Assembly: GCA_032622095.1 (NCBI GenBank) | Contig: CP136061.1 | Span: forward strand, 20,896,991 to 20,960,990 | Direction of reading: 5' to 3' | Origin: Siphonodentalium dalli | Taxonomy: Eukaryota; Mollusca; Scaphopoda; Gadilida; Siphonodentaliidae | DNA: 64,000 bases | Part shown: positions 34,801 to 49,800 of the stretch, one piece after another | Layout: each line of letters starts with the position of its first letter | Numbering within the stretch: the first letter of the stretch is position 1 | The notes under the pieces: generated by a model | What the model was told of the DNA's origin: nothing | What the model saw: the letters and a program-made list of their open reading frames with translations, nothing else | The model's database searches: none | Position numbers and translations under genes: made by a program

Positions 34801-37800
34801 AAACTATGAGAATATGCAATTTTTTTCCTCGACCAAAACCGGACCCACCCCATGGTTTCAACTGTTAAAGGGAGAATTTGTGGACAAAAAATTAAAATAT
34901 AGAGCCCCCCTCACTTGTATAAGGCTATAACATGCACTACTATGTGAATCTGATTGTTTCAATTCATTTTGAAGCTGTAATTTGTCTTAGAAATGATTTT
35001 GGACACAAATTGCATGACATCAGAAAAAATCTGCATTCCGGGCTCGGGGACACCCACCCACCCGGTCCTTGTATCCTGTAATCTTTTTCCGACCCTCCCC
35101 CTGATAGGCCTATCATTAATCCAGTCGCTGCCTCATTGTGGCGAAGCATGAAAACGCTTAGGCCAACGTGTCAAACTTACTCAATGCGGGGATTTATTGT
35201 CTGCACCCGAAGCATAAAGGAACAGGTCAGGTCAAGGACACCCACTGTTTATGAATTTTCTGCTGTTCGCAGTTTTATTCGAAGATACTAATACATTCAA
35301 AATAATATAATATGTGAGACAGGAATGAAATAAAGACATGCAGTGACAACTGATGTATGTTTATTTATTCCCTTTTTATCAAGTTATCATGTTGGGAGTT
35401 GATTTGCGCCCCGGCAATCTGTCTTGTTCTTCCTACTGACTGTCACGACTCACGTGCCCGATGTGTTCTCTGATCGGCTGTTCTACTGCATTATTTAACA
35501 TGCATTTACCTGTAGGCCTATCAATCTCTTTTTTTGTTTTTCACTAATTTAAATTTAAAGTATACTTTACTAAAAAAAGATTAAACCTATAATCACAATC
35601 ATTTTCAACCAGTTTGTGTATAAAAATAATTCACTTGCTCAGACATCTAACACTGATGATAGAATAATCTGATGTCAGTTCAGTCGAAATTGGAACAAAC
35701 CTGTCGTCGACGACCACCTGTCATGAAATGGGTGGTCTCTCATAACAGGTTTCACTGTATACCTCAACGGAAAGCCACCTTGGCGCGGGATTCACTGGGT
35801 GGTGCACTTGTTTTTTCTATATCTAGACAAAGGTTTCATAAAGATGAATTGACAGAACATAATGATCTTATTTGACAAGTTGTACAAAAAGTTAATTGTT
35901 CTTATTGTTACAATATCTTTTTGCTTTTTTTAGGGAGAATCAAACAGTTGATTGAATTGAACGCTCTACAGACGAAGAATGTGCGGCTGTTTGTTCTAGA
36001 TGAAGCTGACAAGCTGTTGGAGGATAGCTTCCAGGAACAAATTAAGTAAACAGATACTAATTAACTTGAAATTTCTTTTCTGAATTATCACACCACATTC
36101 ATTATTTATGAAAATGATTCTTGATCAGATGCAGAAACTACGAAGACCTGAATACCAAGTTGGATCGCATTGCACACAGAGGGAGTCAAGTCAAGAATCG
36201 CTGAGAGAGGCATAGAAGAATCCCTTAGACATCACCCATTAGGCCAAAAAAAAAAGTGTTTTGGTTCTCGGGCAATTTTTTTTCTTCAAATCAATGAGGG
36301 AGGGAGGGTTTTATTTTTATTTTTTATTTTTTTCTGCGCATAGTAAGCATAGACAAAGATACCTTCCTCTGTCTAGTAATAACCAGAAAGGTAGAGGGAA
36401 CTGTTATGCATATAAACTCATTTAGTCTTATATAAAAATGACATTGTACTACCAGTGTATGACTGGGATTACATAACAATATATAATGCCCCTGACATTA
36501 ACTACTGTTATTGTTGTCTACAAACTGATACCTCCCCATTCTAATATGTGATCCTGAATTTAGTCCTGTGCCTTTCAATTGTATAAAGTTACTATTAGTG
36601 TAAGTTGTTCACAATGACTAATTGTAAGAAGAGCATGAGGATCAGCTAATCATTTTCTTAATTGTAGTCATCTACTTCATGTTGTAAGCCTGCAAGTCAC
36701 TTTTTAACACATTACATGTTAGAGCTCAATGCACACTAATATTCAACACATATCTGCTATGGACATGTTGATAAAATCCACACAAAAAAGGCCTAATAAA
36801 AAGGCCTAATGCAGCCCTTTTTATTCAATGCGGCAGGGCCTGAGAACCAAAACTGTTTTTTTTTGGCCTTACAAGTAGAAACTAGGATTACCGTTGCTTA
36901 ACTTGGGTGATCTAATGAGAACCAGATCTCAACAAGCTGTCGCCTCTCTATTTGTATTGGGTTATCTTATAGCTATGTTGTCTACAGTTTGTCACCAAGC
37001 CTGAAAATAGTGTGTCTGTCATGTGCAGAATGAGGTCCCCAAAGGGTGAATTTAGTGAGACTCTGCTTAGGCCTCATCTTCTTGGAAGTATCTACCTCCT
37101 AATTTGCAGAAGATAAAATGCATAAGCGAGGTGACTAATGGTGAACATCACCAACTTCAACTGGGGAACTTCAATCTGAACTTAGGTCTCCCATAGCAGT
37201 TGAGGTCTAAGTAGAATGAGGTTCCCAAAGGGTGAATTTGGTGATGCTAACCCATAGTGCGGGATAGCGTCACAAAATTCACCCTCTGGGGACCCCATTT
37301 GGAAAATGAGAGAGACACTATTTGCAGGCCTGTATGTCGCAGACATCATCACAATGGGAGCTAGCCAAAGTTGCCATAAGTTCTACTCTCAGTAGAGGTC
37401 ATCCCTAGAATTCACTTCCACAAAAAATATATGTAAGTGAGCTATAAGGCTGATTCCATCATTAGAGTATAAATACCATAAAAAAAAGGTCAGACTCGGT
37501 CAAAACAGATAAAAATAATATGTTTATCGGAATACCATCTCATCAATAATTTCATTATCACATGCCAATATAGTGCAAAGAATTGTACTTTCCAATATTT
37601 TATTCACAGCTGGGTTTACAATGCTCTGCCAGAAAATAAGCAGATTTTGGCGCTCTCTGCAACATACCCAGAATACCTAGCTCAACATCTCACCAAATAC
37701 ATGAGAAATCCAACCTTCATCCGACTCAACATCTCAGACCCAGCGCTACTAGGTATGCTAATTAATCACATTTTTGCTCAGGATTAATTTGATTGAGATT

Positions 37801-40800
37801 TATAATTTAAGTCATAGGATTATCTGGCAAGAGGTAAGTTCTTTATGTGGTTTGGTGGTTATGCTTAACTTTTTGCTTCTGGTGAATTTTTTTTAATTTG
37901 ATTGTTGTTTATATAGTGTAACTTATGTCTGAAGAGAGGAAAAAAATACACCCTTTGAGAATATACTTGATCCTTTGTTGTTACGACTTTTTGCCAGAGC
38001 TATTTCGTTGAATTTTTTGTCAAGATGAGACTCTCTAAAGTACACTTACTAGATCAACAGGAAATTCCAGAGACATAACACTTTCCCCAATAGCTATTCT
38101 TAAAATGTCTTATTCTCAAGAGCCATCAGACCTATTCAGCTTATATTTGATATGGATGTTCCTTGGGATTCAAATTTGTTCAAATGGGGTCACCGGGTCT
38201 AATAAGTACATGTCTTTCCCCTGTAGTAATTCTTAAAAAGTCTTCTCCTCAAGAGCTATCAGGTCTATTTAGCTTATATATAGTACGGAGGGTCCTTGGG
38301 TGACTAGGATACAGATTTTTGAAAATGGGTTCGACCATTCAAGAAATGGTGTTTGGTGTGTAGAATCCATGGATACCTTGGTTTCATATATGTTTAAATG
38401 GGGTCGGCCATTAAAAATGGGGCATGTCAGGTTGGAACTTTCCAAACGTTGGGAAAGCTTGATGTATCAGTTGTAAAATTCCAACTGATGTATCAGTTGT
38501 AAAATTCCAACATGACGGGGATGTGCACAATGAATTGTACAAACTTGGGAGTTTACTCCAGTAGGAGGGGACAGGCTATTGGCTACGTAGAGGGGGTGGG
38601 GGACACCAGGGTTAGCAGTGTGCACTTTTCAATTTCAAGGTGGCCACCCCACCTCTCAACAGAGGATCTCTAGCTATGTCCCGGGTTTAGAACTACTTGT
38701 TATCCCCCGCCAAATTTAAAATTTGCGGGGGATATAGTAATGGGTTCCGTCCGTCCATCCGTCCGTCCAGTATCTAGAACGAGTTCGCAAACCAGGTCCG
38801 GCCGGATATTTTCAGCAGAGTTATTGGACTTTATTTATTTTTTTGTGTGCAAATTGATGACGTCACAGGGCTCATTTCCACAAATGTCAACGGATTTCAA
38901 AGATTTTTGGTATATGAGTTCACATGACTAGTATCTAGAACGAGTTCGCAAACCAGGTCCGCCCGGATTTTTTCAGTAGAGTTATTGGACTTTGTTTATT
39001 ATTTTTAGTGCACATGGACGACGTCATATGGCTAATTTCCCCAAATGTCAGTCCTAAAATGAGTTTGCAAGCCAGGCTTTTTGACAAAATCCCACCTCTT
39101 GTTGAGAATGCACTTCCCCAACTGCACATTTCAGCAGAGAACGCAAACATTATTGACAATGCACTTCCCCAACTGCACATTACGGCGGGGGATACCGCCG
39201 TCTGCGACTGCTTGTTTTTCCTGACTGTCCTCAGAGTTCCAGTCTTCTCAGTCTTTATAGTCAGGTGAGAGAATCAACAGTCATTGACTAACTTGGGTCT
39301 CTGGCTCCAGACCACATACTTAATTCTGACTCATCTGTTGCAGGTATCAAGCAGTTTTCTAGAGTTGTACCATCCCATCATAATCCCACGGTGTTGTTTG
39401 GTTATAAGACTGACTTAGTAGTTGAACTCCTCACCTCCGTCAGCTTCAACCAATGCTTAGTATTCTCTAATCTACAAACGATGTGAGTATGATTTAACCC
39501 TTTACCCAACAGAAGGGCCCTGTGCCAATGCATTCTCTTATATATGCGAGTCGACCATAGGTCGCCTCGCATATATAAGAAAATGCATTGGCTTAACACA
39601 TTAAAAATTATAAAAAATTGTTAAAGAATGTAAGAAAAAATGGTAAAAAGTGTTAAAAAAAGATTTTTTTTTGGCCAATGCATTCTCTTATATATGCGAG
39701 GCGACCTATGGTCGACTCGCATATATAAGAGAATGCATTGGCACAGGGCATAACTGTAACTATCACAATGTGGTCAAGGAGCCGGTTCCAATGATATCCA
39801 TATTTGTATTGTACCTTATGAGACAGACCGAAGATATTTTAGGTTGTTGAAGCTTTTTTTGGCGGTTTGTTGGGTAAAGGGTTAAATAAAAATTGTTAAA
39901 TAATTTATGACTGCTTGTTGTGTATTTTTATGGTAACATATTGCGGTGAAGGATCTAAGTTCATTTAATTCAGTTATACATTTATTTTCTGTGCCAGCAA
40001 GTATTAGATAGGCATGATGCTATGGTTAATTAAACAATGTTTTGTTTCAGATACCGTAACATTATTACTTGTATTTATCTTTCATAACAGATGTCCCTCT
40101 TTGATGATTATTATTTTATAATTCAACTTCCAAAACAGCACTCGCAAACTTCAAATAAGCCGTGCGATCGGCAGCGCATCTGCCATTTTCCACAATTGAA
40201 GGACTGCTTTCCTTATGTTCCTTGAATTATACAGTCTAATTTAGCTGTTAAACCTTTACCCAATATGTATAATAACAACATCATTGCCACGGCCAACATT
40301 GAAAGGTGATAACGTCACCATCATTAGCCAACGCAACTTTTCTAACATCAATTTATTTATTACGAACAAAATATTTATTTAACATTATTGATATTGTATA
40401 TCTTCATCAAATTTAGTTTATTAGGTAGATATAAACAATTTCCAGAGTTGTGAATGTCAAATCCTCCCAAAGTATATTACGGTGAATATTTATTAGGTTT
40501 TCTATATGATATTTTATAAATGTAATATAAACAAACAAAATATAAGTTTTTTTCTGCATGTACTGGTCAACAATTTCCCCGTCAGCAGAATACGCAACGA
40601 AATTTAGTGTGTTTATAATTTTTTTTATCGATGGCTACATGGTCAAATGATACATCAAATATATCATCAGGTCGCAAATTAATTTCAGAATATTTAACTG
40701 TGAATATAGTTACAAATATCTGCTTTATCATCTATATAATCACTCGTTTTTTTTTTAATCTGTCTGCAGTGACTCAAAATGGCACCTGTTATAATATAAA

Positions 40801-43800
40801 CGTTTTTTAATAAATAAATATTTTATTGGAAATAAAGTTGGAAAATTAAAATATATGTAAAATTAAACTATATTAAGAAACTGTATACACAGTTTCCCGA
40901 TTACATTGATTTTGTTGACTTGCAAGATAGCACTGACGCGTCCAAGTTTGTCGATTAAATTGCACACAATCAATGTAGCACAAAACCCTGTAAAACCCAA
41001 TAAAAATCTAAAAATTAATAACATAACAACCTTTTGATTTATTATATCAAATAAGAAGGGAAATTTTTGTGTTATAATGCAATATTTTTGTTGTGAACTA
41101 TGATGGAAAAATATGCAAAATGCCGGCCATCCTAATGCACTCTGGCGACTATGCGACAGGCCGTTCCTGGGCGCTCCATGTAATACGCAGCAGGCCGTTC
41201 ATGGACATTCTGCGCTAAAGGGTTTAGGGCACACTAAAATATCAACTGTTCACATGAGTAAGGCCACCAGGATTGTTGAAAGCTATTAAGTTTTATCGTC
41301 TTGTACATTTGCCATTTTTCCAGGTACAATCCCCGTGCTCAGGATTCGTGAATTTTAAAGAAATCTCAATTTCAAACTATCAATTTGAAATCATAAAATC
41401 GTTATCACTTACAACCAGTGTATGCTATAGTACTATAACAACAACTCTTTACCTTCACAATATGAGAGATATTTTCCAACTATATAAAAAAGTGGTTTTA
41501 GGGAGGTCAATGGAGAGTTTGACCAGGTTTGACAGGAAATATTTTCAAAAACCACACTGCATTATTTAGACTATGAACCCAACTAGGCCATTCGCTCAGT
41601 CTACTTAAGAAATAAATACACGGTGTAGAGGTGTGTATGGTCAAGTTGTACCACAAAAAACTGATTGTAGGACGACGCGTAGCGGAGTCCTACAATAAGT
41701 TTTTTGTGGTACAACTTGACCATACACACCGATACACCGTGTATTTATTTCTTTTGTAATACGACTGAAAGTTTATGGTCACAATTCGACTGAATAGTCA
41801 ACGAAATACTGCGCTTTTTCGGTCTCAGGTGAGAAAACATTTCGTGGTGTAATTCGTATTGGGCGTACTAGATTCTTTGCATGGAGTACTCCAGTAATTT
41901 GTTTGCGTGAATAATCGTTGTGATTGGCTAAAAAACGATGTGTTTTCAGCGGTGCCCGTGTCTTTCATTTAAATTGCACAGGAAATACGATTGCTGTCAT
42001 TTCTGTGTTGAACGTTGTTGGGACAACATGAATATTATCATCGACTATGGACCATTTTCCTTACACAAAGCGAAAAAATTACTAAACTAATCTTATTCCC
42101 CTTCTGTACTGGTGAACAAGCGCTTTCATTTTCAACTTGATTCCGAAATATCGAATATGATCGAGATTCGAATCGACGAATGCACAGCCCGGCCCCATGG
42201 ATTTATTTTGTCATTTAATATACTTATTAAGTAACTTTCTTTGGTCGTAACATATATCAGTTTATAATAACATCATTTAGACCATATTCATTGGCAACCA
42301 AACTGGTTTCAAGCGAAAAATCTCTAGAAAATTCGCAAGATTGTCAAGATGTAGCAAATTAATTAAAAGAGTTACGGGTGCAGGTGTACTCCGTTGATGC
42401 CCCGTTTGCGCGGAGTTAGAAAAGACGGGAAAAGTCGCGTGCGGCGATCTGAATAAACCGATTTTTTTCGTGGTACAATTGGAAAAAGTAGAATTGTACC
42501 ACAAAACTGGAACGAGATAGCCATGGTAACTCGGGCCACTGGCCAATCAGGACATGGCTTTTAAGCATAGTTAGGCAGGGTCGTATTACAATGTCAGTTT
42601 TTTTGGAAGCCATTTGCTATTATTTTGAGGGAAAAATCACCATAATACTACATAATGTCTGAAAAGATGAATCAGTATTGAATGTTTATGTCTGCCAGAT
42701 TATTGAAAAACGTGGTTGAATAATAGTTATTTTGTTTTATGTTGTTTTGGTCCTTCACACCATAAAACTAAAATAGGCAATGAAAAATGTTTGATTTATT
42801 TTTTCGCAGACAGCCATGATTTCAAATGGTAGATTGAGCGCATAATCTAATTGGATTCATAGTCTAGGTAATGCAGTGTGTTCTTTGAAAATAATTTCTA
42901 ATAACTCTCTATCGACCTACCTCAAATAATCTGGGTTTTTAAATGTTGACAGATCAGTATGTTCAAAGTGATCTTAAAATGTTTACAGGGCTCAGAATTT
43001 ATGTGATATTCTGAATGATAAAGGCTGGCCGTCGACGTGTATAGCTGGCAGTCTGGATCAGAAGGACAGACAGGAAGCCATGGCCAAGTTTAAAAGCTAC
43101 AAGTGTAGGGTCCTCATTTCCACTGATTTGGTATGTAGCTATCTGTGTCCAGTCTTTAGCATAGGTTTTAAATTATGATGTCAGAAGGCTCCTGAGGGCA
43201 GTTAGGTGAGGCGGTTGACATGTATTACAGAATAGTATATGTATATGTTTTTAAATAAGTTGCTATTTGTATTCTGACTCGATTGCCTCATCGTCTTTCA
43301 ATGAAAACAAAGATAACTATGGACTCACTGGATTCATTGTTATCCAAAATAATTGAACCATTAATAGTAAACATGGTTGACCGATCATTCTTTCACAATT
43401 CCTTCTTTACGGTTGCGACCCGATCGGCATCTTAATGCCTTCTAACTCATGCTATCTTTGGTTTGTGGCAATGAATTGAATACATGTTGGTCATTCAATG
43501 TATTTGAATCTATTAATCTACGACAGACAATATTTATTTCTTCCTCCGCATAATTTTTCTAGATTTCCGAAACGAACAGAACTGTTACCTGTCTATTTTC
43601 ACTACTGGTAGCTATTTTGACACCTGTGGTATCTTTCTCTTCGAGGAAATTATGCAATAAAAACTTGTTGTTTGATTCTTGTTTTGAACCCCTGTATATT
43701 TAATATATGTATATATTGTTCAGGTAATGTTTTGAATTGTTTGAAATTAAACATTGTTCAAAACAACAGTATATGCACTGACCGATTTACTCTCTTGATG

Positions 43801-46800
43801 AACCGATAGTCTGAAATCTGCAGTTACAGTAATGCTCTAATTAATCAACTCCTTAACCACAGCAGAATTATGGGTAACTCTTCAGGATTTAGTCGGAAAT
43901 ATGGCTTGTTGCCATTCATCGGAAAGCTCTCGCCGAGAGCTTTCCAATGAATGGCAACAAGCCATTACTGTATCTAATTGAATCATTGTGTGAAGTGGCA
44001 ACATTATGGAATTTTCCTTGTAAAAAGCTACATCATATTTCTTCTGTTCTATAAGCTAAATTGATTCAGCTCCATTAAAGTGATATGAAACACTCCGGTT
44101 GGGTGATCAAATAGAAATAGAGAATAATCTTGCTCAAAGCAGTTATTTTTACAAATATTAATCCAAATTTACAGCATATACACACGTCATTCTTATATAT
44201 TAATTCAATGCAATGACTCTCGATGGCAAAATGATTTGCGTTAGTTTATTGTCGATTGTTGCGTCCCGCATCGAGATGTAAATATTTACAATTAAGCGTA
44301 GTTCAGACGGTGATATCTATGGAGTGGTATGGTCGATTTCTTTGAGATTTTCGGCGATGTTAGCAGAATGCTACATTCCCACAGTTGGCATAACGCCTGA
44401 GTACTAACTTATCAGTTTCACACACCCAAACAAGTCCATAATATGTCTTTAAATATTAAATTCAAATTTGAGCTTTCTAATTCTATTACTAATATTTGTG
44501 TAAAGTATAGTGCACATTCACTCAGTTCTCTGCTGAGTCCAAAGCAGCAAATGAATTACAGACGATCCCACTTATTAACATAACGGATAAAAACATATCC
44601 CGTTTACAACCATATTATGTTTCTGCACCAAACCATTTACACTGTATTATATGTTAATTTCTACCCTCTAATAACATAAGATTTTGATAGACCACCGGTT
44701 ATAAACATAGAAATATGCAATAACATGTTAGCCACGCGGGTGAAACTATGCCCACAAGCCAGTTAATCGAGAGGCCATTATAGTTAATTATGTAATTCAA
44801 TCAATGCAAAGACGGCAAACAAAGAGAAACAAGCTGTGAATGACCACATGGGCGCTTAAGATACTGATAGGCCTGTCAGCTAATTGGTTTTTATCACTTA
44901 TAATCCGGCATGTGTGCTCTTTTTAATCCATTTACAATGGGACTTTAATGTACTTCGAATTCCGTGTCCGAAACATTCCAATGTCGCGACATTGCATCAC
45001 CCGATCACGCTTAAAATAAGAACCTAATTTGTAAGAATAGGAAACGGATGAGTATGTTTACTTAAACCCGGTGACATAGTCCCACGCTGTCTGATTCATA
45101 AAACTCAAGCCATACTTTCTCTCATCATAACCATCCAAAATGTCTAAACGTAAACGTAACGATTTGTCACTCAGAGTTAAATACGAAGTTGTTAAATTGC
45201 TTGAGCAGAAGCTTTACACACAGACTGAGTTAGCGAAGAAATTTGCGTGTTCACAAACGCAGATTTGATTTCGTACAACAAACGCGACGTGTTCACAAAA
45301 AAAATGTATGAAACGATGGTTTTATTGTTCATGTTTTACTGTCTGTTTGACTTATACCGGTAATAAAAATGAAAGTAAAGCTTGTTTTATTTTGTGGAAT
45401 TCCCAGCGGGAAATCCCCTATTCCACTCCAATGTACATATAGAGTTACTCCTCCTGACTTGTAACCGGATGTCGAAAATTGAAGCCGACTCGCAGCGCTT
45501 AAATTCACTTGTTTCTGGTTCTTTTTCATGCATAATACATGCATCAAAATTGATTCTACAATCATTCATCAAAGTTATGTTGTGTCAAGTTAATTTTGGT
45601 GACATAAAAAGAAGAATAGAAAAATTAATAAAACAACCGCCATATTCAATGATTGATGATGGCGACCGGAAACGTGGTCAAATGTCCATACAAAATACAC
45701 ACAAAATGGGCCAAATATCGGAATCCCGCACATAAACATACACGCTTATTAACATAAATACCTCTTGCACCGAGGCTATGTGATAAAACGGGATTAACTA
45801 TGGAACAATTTAGGAAGAAAAGTTTTTACAATAATCTCAGCTGATCTCTGAAATTGGCTGGCGATTATAAAATGTAACTTGGCAACTTAGACCAATAGAC
45901 CTTTCCACGCCAGACCTATTATAGGATATTCAAGTGATTGATAGCCTCCCTGGAGGATCATCGCCACCTAATTTTCTTATTATTATAAAGTTATCTATGT
46001 TTTACAGACATCGAGAGGCATTGATTCTGAGAGAGTTAATCTTGTGATAAATCTTGACGTCCCTCGTGATCATGAGACGTATCTACATAGGATTGGTCGA
46101 GCCGGTAGATTTGGTGAGTCATCTTAATTATTACGCAGTGTAAATTCATGGTGACCATCCCCTGTGTTGTTGCAGCATATGGTCCAGTAATTAGGAGTTG
46201 GATTTGTGAACACTTGTATTTGCAGTAACAGCTTGTCTGGACAATTTCTTATACTTAGCAATGTTTGACAATTCATTCACTTTACATGAGTCCTACTTCA
46301 TTGAAATGTTAAATGCATATGTTCTATCTACATTTTCAAAAAAATCACTGGAACATGGTACATCATTGACATTTTGGCTTATTTTCACGTTTATATTGTT
46401 CAAAGAGGACAAAAAATTATTTCTTGATATATTTGCACATTTCAATATTATCCTGCTTAATTAATTTATTTAGACAACAAAACTGGGATCACTTGGCATT
46501 AAGAGCTATTGAAAATTTAAAAGCACATGTAGTTTTATATCAATTATTACAATCATGTTCATTCATATAACCACTCTATGTGTTTACAGGGTCATTTGGT
46601 GCAGCAGTAACTATTGCAGCTGACTTTGAAACGGTTAACTTGAAAAATATCGAGAAAAAATGCAACACTAGAATAAAGGAGCTACCTGGTGAGTCACCAC
46701 CTATTATGTTTAACGTTAACTCTTTCAGTGCCAAGTCCGATTTTTGTATCAACCCATATTTCCTTGATCATTTTTCAAATTTATTGATTATAATAATGTG

Positions 46801-49800
46801 ATACATTGATGGAAAGAGCTCTAGAGCTCTTTCCATCAATGTATCACATTATTATAATCAATAAATTTGAAAAATGATCAAGGAAATATGGGTTGATACA
46901 AAAATCGGAGTTGGCACTGAAAGGGTTAATATATAGGGAATACATACATTACAGTTTTTGTTTGAGTACTACAATAGTTCATGAGTGCCTGGAAAGAAAT
47001 ATTGAATTTTCTCGTTGCAGCCACGAGTGATAATTTTATATTTCTTTCCAGACACTCATGAGATGTTTCAGGTATTGAAACAAAAAACTGTAGGTATTCT
47101 TTTTATTATATGCCCCTTATTTATGTTCAAAGTTAATAAATTAACTCTTATTTAATTAAATTATTAAATCGACTTAATTAAAGCAGCGATGTATACAATG
47201 TATCTAATTTATACGTCCATGATTGAAATAAGAGCATGTCAGTGTTTTCAAACAGATAAGAATCTAGGCCTGATGTTGAAATTGACACGCTGTAGAATTA
47301 TCGACTGATCAGGTGGCATCATAAATTTGTCGCCTTTGATTGGTTTGTCGACAGTGTACACTCACTGATCACTCGGTGGTATGTATGTTCCTGGTATAGT
47401 TGTTAGTTTCAAGTCAGCGAGCTACAGTGAAATATTGAAACCTACAGTGAAATAACAAAATGTGATTTCACTGTAGCTCCGAAGAGATAGAAAAGAGGAT
47501 CTATGTTACGCTAATTCACCGCTATTTTATAGGCAAGCATATAATAAATATGTTACGTATTACAATACTGTGAATGGCTTGGATTTTGTCGGGATCACTT
47601 TTTATACGCTCGTTTGAAAAAACTATCATATTATGTAAATGGGTCATCCATCCGTCTGCTTTTGGTTTGCGGATGATAACTTTAGATTGAATCGAGTGAA
47701 CTGAATCAAATTTGGTATGTTAGTTTACCATACCAAAATACAGATCAAGTTCGAATATGGGTTTTGTCCGCATGATTTTGACTGAGTTATATCCCTTTTT
47801 CAACTTATATTTTACCTGATATGCGATTTCCAGTTGATAACTTTAGATTGAATCAAGTGAACTGAATCAAGTTTGGTATACAGATAAAGTTCAAATATGG
47901 GTTCTCTCTACATGCCCCACTCTACTCCAGAAACAGGCGTATTATGCCACGCCCCGACTGCATGCTCTTGTTGTCGTTTCTTATAGAAAGGATATTTGGT
48001 GGGGTTGTGCCTTTGGATCTAGGTATCATATTTGTCCACATTAACGGGTCCAATAATAGCCGGTTTATGACATATTTTAGTAGTCAATATTGAAAAAATG
48101 GACCTCCTGTTATTTCTGTGCCAAAATGGTATCACACAATCAGTGCACTACCGGTAGCTTAATTTCACGTGAATTTGTTTTTGTCGAGGTACCAAGGTAC
48201 GTTCTCTGCTTAATTTTGATCCAGACTGTACTGTAAAGTCAATTATGATCAATAAAAGGAGAAATAACTCTTATCTCTTAGCCATAATGCTGATGCATTA
48301 TGGGTTGACAATGGGGGAAGTCTTGGAATGAATCTCTATGGAATGAATGAGCATCTCTATCAATGGTGGACACTCATAGGCCACAGCTGTTACGTATTCT
48401 TGTGGAAAATATTTTTTTTTTTGGCTCCTCTTCCAAATGGTGTATAATATTGAATATGTTGTGTATAGTGTTATCTGGGCATTCGAAAATTAAGTGGACC
48501 TTTAAAGTTGTGTCTTTTCATTTCCACTGCAGCTGCTGATTTTACATTCTTTAATCAAGGATGCTATATATTTACTGGCCACATGATACAACATCAGGTT
48601 TTGCAGAGTATCCATTCTAAGTAACTATGTCACAACCACAGATTATACATAAATTTGGGTTAAAAACACTAAATTAAGTAATTTTATTCAGCGAAATGAT
48701 TGTTTAATTTTTCCGTAACCGTACAAGTCTCAAAATTCTTGCTTGGGACATGGTGTGACATTGACGGCCTGGAGTTAATGTTCAACCAAGATGTGGAGTG
48801 ACGGGGTCAGACATAGGCTCCAAGCTGTCAAGTCACATTATGTTACTGTCAATCAACCGCTATCATGTACATGTTCAACCAACAAGACATTCATAGCATC
48901 TTGATATTTATTCTAAACCTTGAAATAGTTTGTCTGACATCTGCGGAATGAGGTTCCCAGAGGGTGAATTTAGTGATTCTACCCATTACAGTGGGCTATC
49001 ATCACCAAACTCGCCCCTCTGGAGACCTCATTCTGCTTAGGTCTCATCTTCCGGGAAGTATCTATAGTATCAAATTAACATGGTTTTTAGTTACTTTCAC
49101 GCTTTTATTCAATTTCTATATCCCCTAATTTGCAGAACAGAAAATGCATAATCAAGGTGACTAATGGATGAACATACCAACTTCTACTGGGGAACTTCAA
49201 TCTGATTCTATGTCTCCCATAGCAGTTGAGGCCTATGCAGAATGAGGTTCCCAGAGGGTGAATGTTGTGATTCTAGCCCACCATGCATGATAGCGTCACT
49301 AAATTCATCCTCTGGTGACCTCATTCTGCCAATTCATGCACACTAAATCCAAGCTTGCCTATAAGTCTCTCCTCCATAACGTTATTCAACATAATCAATG
49401 TCCATCCTGAAAGTAGTCCGTCAACGAGACCATGAAATGGTTGTCTTGGTTTCCCTTATGCTGTCGGCTTGAGACATAAACATAAGATATATTGCGCTGG
49501 TCTCTGACCAATCAAAGATGCTGTTTCTTTCCACAACTTGGGATATCGGTTGGATTGATGTTGTTTTGGACCGAGTTCTGTCCCGAGTTCTGTCCCGTTG
49601 CTCTGCTATAACAGACTATGCCCAGAATCGTAGCGTGAGTTATCTTGCTTGTATGTCTTCGGATTTGGTCAAATGGATGCTGAGTGCAAATGAACATAGA
49701 GGGCAACCTTTCCCAAGTGTAATGATCAAACAGGTCCATTTATTGTCAAAGCAACAATATTTATAAGCCTTGTTTTGCGGAGAATTTTGAATTGTTGTTA

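Larger units (their letters stand above)
31981..35757. mobile_element. Tigger/pogo-like element shell in intron 3
   Basis: The tips are TA-CAGTGAAACCTGCTTTGGG and CATAACAGGTTTCACTG-TA, the typical ends and TA duplication of pogo/Tigger elements. Next to the tips, words such as GCGACCACC recur. The inside is 3.8 kb and composite: a second inverted pair (GATAGGCCCAGGGGTGG near 32524, complement near 35105), two SINE heads and tandem repeats at 32585-32700. No transposase is recognised inside. Confidence 0.7.
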
